A stretch of 5,245 nt of DNA from assembly GCA_003511945.1 (NCBI GenBank), contig DOJA01000170.1, positions 582 through 5,826 of the forward strand, given 5' to 3'. Shown piece after piece: positions 1 to 5,245 of the stretch. The notes below the pieces were generated by a model, which was given only the letters and a program-made list of their open reading frames with translations, was not told where the DNA came from and did not search any database. The DNA is from Phycisphaerales bacterium. Lineage in GTDB: Bacteria; Planctomycetota; Phycisphaerae; Phycisphaerales; UBA1924. Position numbers and translations under genes: made by a program. Each line of letters starts with the position of its first letter. Within the stretch, counting starts at the first letter, position 1.

Positions 1-1644
1 GAATCCGGGGGCGAATCCGGGGGGGAGGCCGGGGCGGCCCAGGAGGCGCGCGAGCAGGCGCAGCGCGAGCAGCAGGAGGTGCAGGACCGGCTGAGCGAAC
101 TGATCGAGATGCTCGATCGGGGCGAGGACAACTGGGTCGTTCGGAACCAGATCGAGCGCCTGGCGCGCGAGCAGGGCGAACTCCGCGAGCAGACGGCGCG
201 GGTGGGACAGCAGACCGCCGGGCGCGAGGCGGGCGCGCTGACCAGCGAGGAGCGCTCGGAGCTGGAGCGGATCGTCGAGCGCCAGAACCGGCTGGCGGAG
301 GAGACCGAGGACCTCGCCGACGACATGCGCCGGCGGGAGGACGAACTGAGCGAGAAGGACCCCGGCGCCGCCGGCGCCATGCGTCAGGCGGCCCAGCGGG
401 CCGAGCGCGAGCAGGTCGCGCAGACGATGCGTGAGGCGGGGGCCGAGGCGGGGAAGAACCAGACAGCCCGGGCGCAGTCGCGCCAGCAGCAGGCGCAGGA
501 GGCGCTGGAGCAGATGCTCGAGGACCTTGAAGCGGGCGACAAGGCCCGCGACGAGCGCCTCCGGCGGGAGCTGGCGTCGATCATCGAATCGCTGGACGGG
601 TTGATCGCGCAGCAGGAGGAGGAACTGAGCGCGTTCGACGCTCGCGTCCTGCAGAAGGCGGGCTTCGATGGGCTGGACGCCGGGATGATCCGGCTCAACA
701 AGAACACGCTGGGGGTGCTGGACAGCGCCCGGAAGGCGGGGCAGGAGGCGGCGCCGGTGGCCACGCTGATCGGGCGGGCGTCGGAGCAGCAGGTGGCGGC
801 GATCCAGGGGCTGCGGTTCCCGCTGGTGATCGACAAGCAGGTGCGGACGAGCGAGGCGCGGTCGCTGGACCTTCTGAAAGAGGCGCGGGCGAAAGCGCAG
901 GAGCTCGAGGAAAAGGCCGCCCAGCGCGAGCAGCAGCGCAAGACCAACGAACTGAAGAAGGAGTACCGCGCGATCCTGGAAGAGCAGGTGATCGTCCGCA
1001 CCGAGACGGCCCCGCTGGCTGAGGTGGCGGAACTCTCGCGCCGGGACAAGGTGCTGGCGCGGGGGCTGTCGGAGCGCCAGGCGGAGATCGGTGCGCGGCT
1101 GAAGCGGTTGGTCGCCAACACACGAGAGATGCAGGAAGCGAAGGTGTTCGAGTTCGCGCACCGGCGTCTGGACGCGCTGAGTCTGACGGCGGAAGAATCG
1201 CTGGGCGGTGCCGAGCCCCGGCCAGCGCTGCGGGCGCAGCAGGGCGTCGAGCGGGCCATCAAGGACCTGATCGACGCGCTGACCGATCCCAGGCCCGACC
1301 CCTCGAAGTTCAAGGAGCAGCCCCAGCAGGGCGGCGGGGGAGGGGGTGGAGGAGGCGGGCAGCCGCCGCTGATCCCGCCGGTGAAGGAACTGCGGCTGAT
1401 GCGCCTGCTCCAGTCCGACATCGTGGAGCGGACGAAAGAGGCCGCCGAGGGCGCGGACGCGGACGCGCTGCTCCGGGTGGGCGAGGACCAGCGCTCGCTG
1501 ATGGAGGTGGGCAAGGAGTTCCTCGACCGCATGGAGCGTGAGCAGCAGGGCGGCGCGGTTTCGACTCCCGAGGACGCGCCAGAGGGCGACGAGCCCGCGC
1601 CCGAGAGTCAGGACGATGAACCCGAGGAAGGAGCCGGTCGATGA
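1..1644 (+). CDS. Long coiled-coil protein, 5'-truncated, planctomycete envelope-operon type
   Basis: The frame is open from base 1, so the true start lies to the left; the in-frame GTG at 79 is inside the coding region and is not taken as a start. The visible part is 547 residues. It is dominated by Glu/Gln/Arg/Ala-rich helix with heptad character (about residues 10-235 and 290-425 of the visible part), typical of extended coiled coil. A ten-Gly run (444-453) follows, then the segment PPLIPPVKELRLMRLLQ (455-471), which I recognise as a recurrent motif of planctomycete proteins of this type. A helical stretch and an acidic, Pro/Glu-rich tail end the protein. No membrane segment is visible here; related proteins often carry them near the N-terminus, which is missing. 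The stop overlaps the next start by ATGA. Possibly a DUF4175-like structural or scaffold protein of the envelope; the specific function is unknown. The coding call is secure, the family assignment is from memory. Confidence 0.9.
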   Translation, partial: ESGGESGGEAGAAQEAREQAQREQQEVQDRLSELIEMLDRGEDNWVVRNQIERLAREQGELREQTARVGQQTAGREAGALTSEERSELERIVERQNRLAEETEDLADDMRRREDELSEKDPGAAGAMRQAAQRAEREQVAQTMREAGAEAGKNQTARAQSRQQQAQEALEQMLEDLEAGDKARDERLRRELASIIESLDGLIAQQEEELSAFDARVLQKAGFDGLDAGMIRLNKNTLGVLDSARKAGQEAAPVATLIGRASEQQVAAIQGLRFPLVIDKQVRTSEARSLDLLKEARAKAQELEEKAAQREQQRKTNELKKEYRAILEEQVIVRTETAPLAEVAELSRRDKVLARGLSERQAEIGARLKRLVANTREMQEAKVFEFAHRRLDALSLTAEESLGGAEPRPALRAQQGVERAIKDLIDALTDPRPDPSKFKEQPQQGGGGGGGGGGQPPLIPPVKELRLMRLLQSDIVERTKEAAEGADADALLRVGEDQRSLMEVGKEFLDRMEREQQGGAVSTPEDAPEGDEPAPESQDDEPEEGAGR

Positions 1645-4600
1645 GCGCCCTGCTGCGACGACTGGGGTTGGTGGCGATTGTCGGTTCCGGGGGCGCGGGC
1701 GCCGCGATAGCGCAGGCGCCGGAGAAGAAGCCGGATGCGCCGGCGACGGCGCCCGCCTCCGTCCCTGCGCCAAAGGGCGATCCGCTGGGCGATCTGGACG
1801 ACCTGCTCGGCCTGCCCAAGGCGGGCGCCGTGAAGCCCGCGGGAGATGGCGCGCCCCTTCCGGAGGGAGAAGCCGCGCCGGATCGCGACACGCTGGAGCT
1901 CGAACGCCGCTTGACGGCGCAGGAAGTGACCGACCGGTTCCGCAAGGCGGTCGAGCAGATGGGCGAGAGCGCCGACCGGCTGGCCAAGGCGCGTGACGCG
2001 GGGCTGGTCACGCAGCGCCTGCAGGAAGAAATCCTGAAGAACCTCGACATCCTCATCAAGGAGGCGGAGAGCGACAGCAGCAGTTCCTCGTCGAGTTCTT
2101 CCTCCAGCCCGGGGCAGTCAAAGGGCAAGCCGAACCAGCCGGCGCAGCCCCGGGCGCAGGGCGAGCAGAGCCAGGCGGGCCAGGGCGAGAATCAGGGCGA
2201 GGCCAACCCGCCGCCGTTCGAAGCCGGCCCGCTCGCGGGGCGCCTGGACCTCCGAACGGCGGCGTGGGGTTCGCTGCCCCAGCGCGTGCGGGACGCGCTT
2301 CTGCAGGGCTCGGGCGACTCGTTCAGTTCGCTCTACAAGTCACTGACCGAAGAGTATTACCGCAAGCTCGCTGAGGAGGCGCCCGAGCGATGACCCCCCG
2401 GAACCCCCGGAACCCCCGGAAGCCCCGCAAGCGGTGGGCAACGGCGATCTGCGCCGTGCTGGCATCGGCGGCGGTGGCGCGTCAGGACGCGATTCCCCCG
2501 GAGCCCCCGGTCGCTGAAGCGCCGGGTCGTGCGGCGGCGCCAGCCGGGGCCGGGGGGGCGGAGAACCACGCCGCCGCGGGGGAGATCACACCCGCGCTGG
2601 ACGCGAGCGTGACCCGCGGCCTGGCGGCGCTTGCGGCGCTGCAGAGCCCCGATGGATCCTGGGGCGGGCCCCGGTTCCAGCGGAGCGCGGCCCTGACCGC
2701 GATCGCGTGCCTGGCGTTCATGTCCGACGGGCACCTGCCCGGGCGCGGGGTGTACGGGGCCACGGTGGAGCGCGGGCTGGACTTCATCCTGTCGAGCGTG
2801 GCGGAGACGGGGCTGATCGCCGCGGACACGAGCCACGGGCCGATGTACGGGCACGGGTTCGCGACGCTGTTCCTTGGCGAGATCTACGGCATGACCGCTG
2901 GCGGTCCGGACACGGCGCGTTCGGCGCGCGTGCACGACGCGCTGCTGCGGGCCACGCGCCTGATCGTGAACTCGCAGAACTCCGAGGGCGGGTGGCGCTA
3001 CAACCCCGTGCCGCACGACGCGGATGTGTCGGTGACGATCTGCCAGATCATGGGGCTGCGGAGCGCTCGGAACGCCGGGCTGGACATCTCCAAGGAGACG
3101 ATCGACCGGGCGGTGAAGTATGTGCGCGACTGCCAGAACGAGGACGGGGGGTTCCGGTACCAGCTGATGGTGGGCGCGAGCGCCTGGCCCCGGACGGCGG
3201 CGGGGCTCGCGAGTCTGTACTACGCGGGCATCTACGAGGACGACGCGCTCGAGAAGGGGCTGGAGTTCCTGAACCGCCAGGCGTTCCCGGGGCGCGGGCA
3301 GGGGATCGGGAGCCACTACTTCTACGGGCACTACTACGCGGCGCAGGCGATGTACCTGGCCGGCGGGCAGCGCTGGGCGGAGTGGTGGCCCGCGGTGCGG
3401 GACGAGATCATCGCGTCGCAGAGCCCCGACGGGACCTGGGAGGACGGGTACGCGGGTTCCTCCTACGGGACGGCGATGGCGCTGATCATCCTGCAGATGC
3501 CCAAGCGGTACCTGCCGATCTTCCAGAAGTGAAACCCATGCGTGAGCGGGTCATCTCGTGGGCGGGCGCGTGGCTGGTGCTGCTGAGCGCCGCGGCGCTC
3601 GCGCAGACCGAGGGCTCGGCCTCGGATGCGCCCCCCGTCCCGGCGCGGGTGCGGCTGGTGCTGCGGGGGCTGGTCGAGCGCGAGGGACGCCTGGTGTCGG
3701 CCGACGCCCGTGCGGTCGTGCTGGAGGATGACCTGGGGCGCCGGCGCGAGACGCCGATCTCGGACACGCTGGCGCTGGTGCGCCTGGAGCCCGAGGGCGC
3801 CGGGCCGCTGCGGACGCTCCGGCTGCGCCTGGTGCCCGAGGGCGCGGGGCGGGAGAGCGGGGTGCTGACGCTGGTGGACGGGCAGCGGTTCGCCGGGCGC
3901 CCGGGGCGCGCGCCCGACCATCAGACGGACATCCTCGTCTGGCGCCACAGCGGGCTGGGGACGCTGAGCATCCCGGCGGAACGGGTGGCGGGCTTCTCGA
4001 TGCCCGGGTTCGCGCCCATCGATCAGTTCCTCGGGGCGCAGGCCCCGGCGCAGGACCTGGTGGTGCTGACCAACGGCGACCGGCTGGAAGGGTTCTTCGA
4101 ATGGGTGGGCGTGACGGCCCGCGTGGAGAGCGCCGGCGGACCGGTGCCGGTGGATCCCGCGCTGCTGGAGCGCGTGGTCTTCGCCAACCCGCGCGAGGCG
4201 TCCGCCGGGGGGCGCGCCTGTCTCAGCGATGGAACAGTTGTGGCCACGGCGGGCGCCTCGTTCACCGAATCGGGACGCCTGTCGCTCGAGCTGGCCTCGG
4301 GCAAGACCCTCGCGCTCCGGTGGGAGGAACTGCGGGGGCTGGTGACCGAGGCGTCGCGGGTGGTGGCGCTGTCGTCGTTGGATGTGGCCGCGCAGCGTGC
4401 GATCGAGGGCGAGGAGCGGTTCCACACGCCCCCCATCGCGGCGCGCCATCCTAAGCCACCCCCCGCGGGCGGGGCGCCGAGCGGCCCGCCGGCCCTGGGC
4501 GCCATGGACCTGGTGCTGGACGGCCCGATGGAAGTGGAGTGGGCGCTGCCCGCGCGCGCAAAGCGGATCGCGGGGCGCGTGGCGCTGGCGCCCGAGGCGC

Positions 4601-5245
4601 TGGCGTGGGGGGACTGCGAAGTGGTGATCGAGGCCGGCGCGGGTGAGCCCTGGCGCGTCCGGCTGAACAGCGCCCGCCCGACGGAGCCGTTCAATCTGGA
4701 AGCATCCGGCGCGGTGCTGCGGGTGCGCATCGAGAGCGGCGAGCGCGGCCCGATCGACGACCGGGTGCTGCTGCAGAGTGTGCTGATCGAAACGGTGGAG
4801 TGACGGGCCGGACCCGCAGCCGTGGGCGTGGGGTCACGCCGCCGAGGGACGCCAGGAGTCGTCGTCGGAGGGGTTCGCGCGGGGCGCGAAGGCGGTGTCG
4901 ATCTGGCGGTTCAGTTCGTCGAGCCGGCGCTGGACCTGATCGAACGCCGATTCCACCTCGTGGACGATCCGAAGGGGCGGGGGGGCGTCAAGGGATGGCT
5001 CGTGGCGGTGCCCAGGGCGGGAGCGGGCGAAGACGCCGCCTTCGGGGAAGTGCAGCACATCGGCGTCGCTGTCGAACCGCGGGGCGTGGGGGGCGTTGGA
5101 GGCGTTCTGTCGGAGTCGGAGCCGTGTCATGCGCGGGACGCTCCTGGAGCCCGGGACGAGGGGGCTCCACGGAGATCGGCCGGATCGTCGCGCGGGTTGA
5201 CCGCGGGCGGCGCGCGGGTGTCGAGGGGGTCGTGGGGGTCGTGGG

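Overview
The window is very GC-rich, with third codon positions almost all G or C, and it is densely coded with almost no intergenic space. Composition, gene order and several family-specific motifs point to a planctomycete, most likely of the Phycisphaerae type. The motifs are a PPLIPPVKEL-type segment in a long coiled-coil protein, a WG.LP...YY-type C-terminus in a small exported protein, and an exported squalene-cyclase-like repeat protein. The lineage is inferred from recognition of these families; no marker gene is present.

Left and centre (1-4803, plus strand): four genes run head to tail as one likely operon. (1) A coiled-coil protein, cut off at the left edge, ends in a ten-glycine run, a conserved PPLIPPV motif and an acidic tail. 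(2) A 250-residue exported protein has a helical segment, an 11-serine run and a conserved C-terminal motif. (3) A 380-residue exported protein of the prenyltransferase/squalene-oxidase repeat class probably folds as a six-hairpin alpha/alpha toroid. (4) A 421-residue exported beta-rich protein has about four repeats of a short 'DG.r..G ... iP.e.v' unit and an NPCBM-like C-terminal sandwich. Genes 1/2 and 2/3 overlap by ATGA; genes 3 and 4 are 5 bases apart, or overlap by GTGA if a GTG start is used. This implies translational coupling and joint production. Genes of these kinds commonly sit downstream of MoxR/DUF58/BatA-type genes in planctomycetes (recalled, not visible here), so the window may be the distal part of such a cell-envelope operon. 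The biochemical function is unknown.

Right (4834-5245, minus strand): a small 98-residue hypothetical gene converges on the operon. It is preceded by what looks like the last 38 codons of another minus-strand gene, again overlapping by ATGA. Only 30 bases separate the two converging units, and a small GC hairpin lies there.

No RNA gene, mobile element, CRISPR array or phage-like feature is visible. The less ordinary signals are short in-frame G/C repeats (1-24, 2395-2421, 5225-5245), of which the one at the start of gene 3 is a canonical G-quadruplex motif on the minus strand. The Ser and Gly runs are built from mixed codons, and the toroid protein lacks a full squalene-cyclase catalytic motif.
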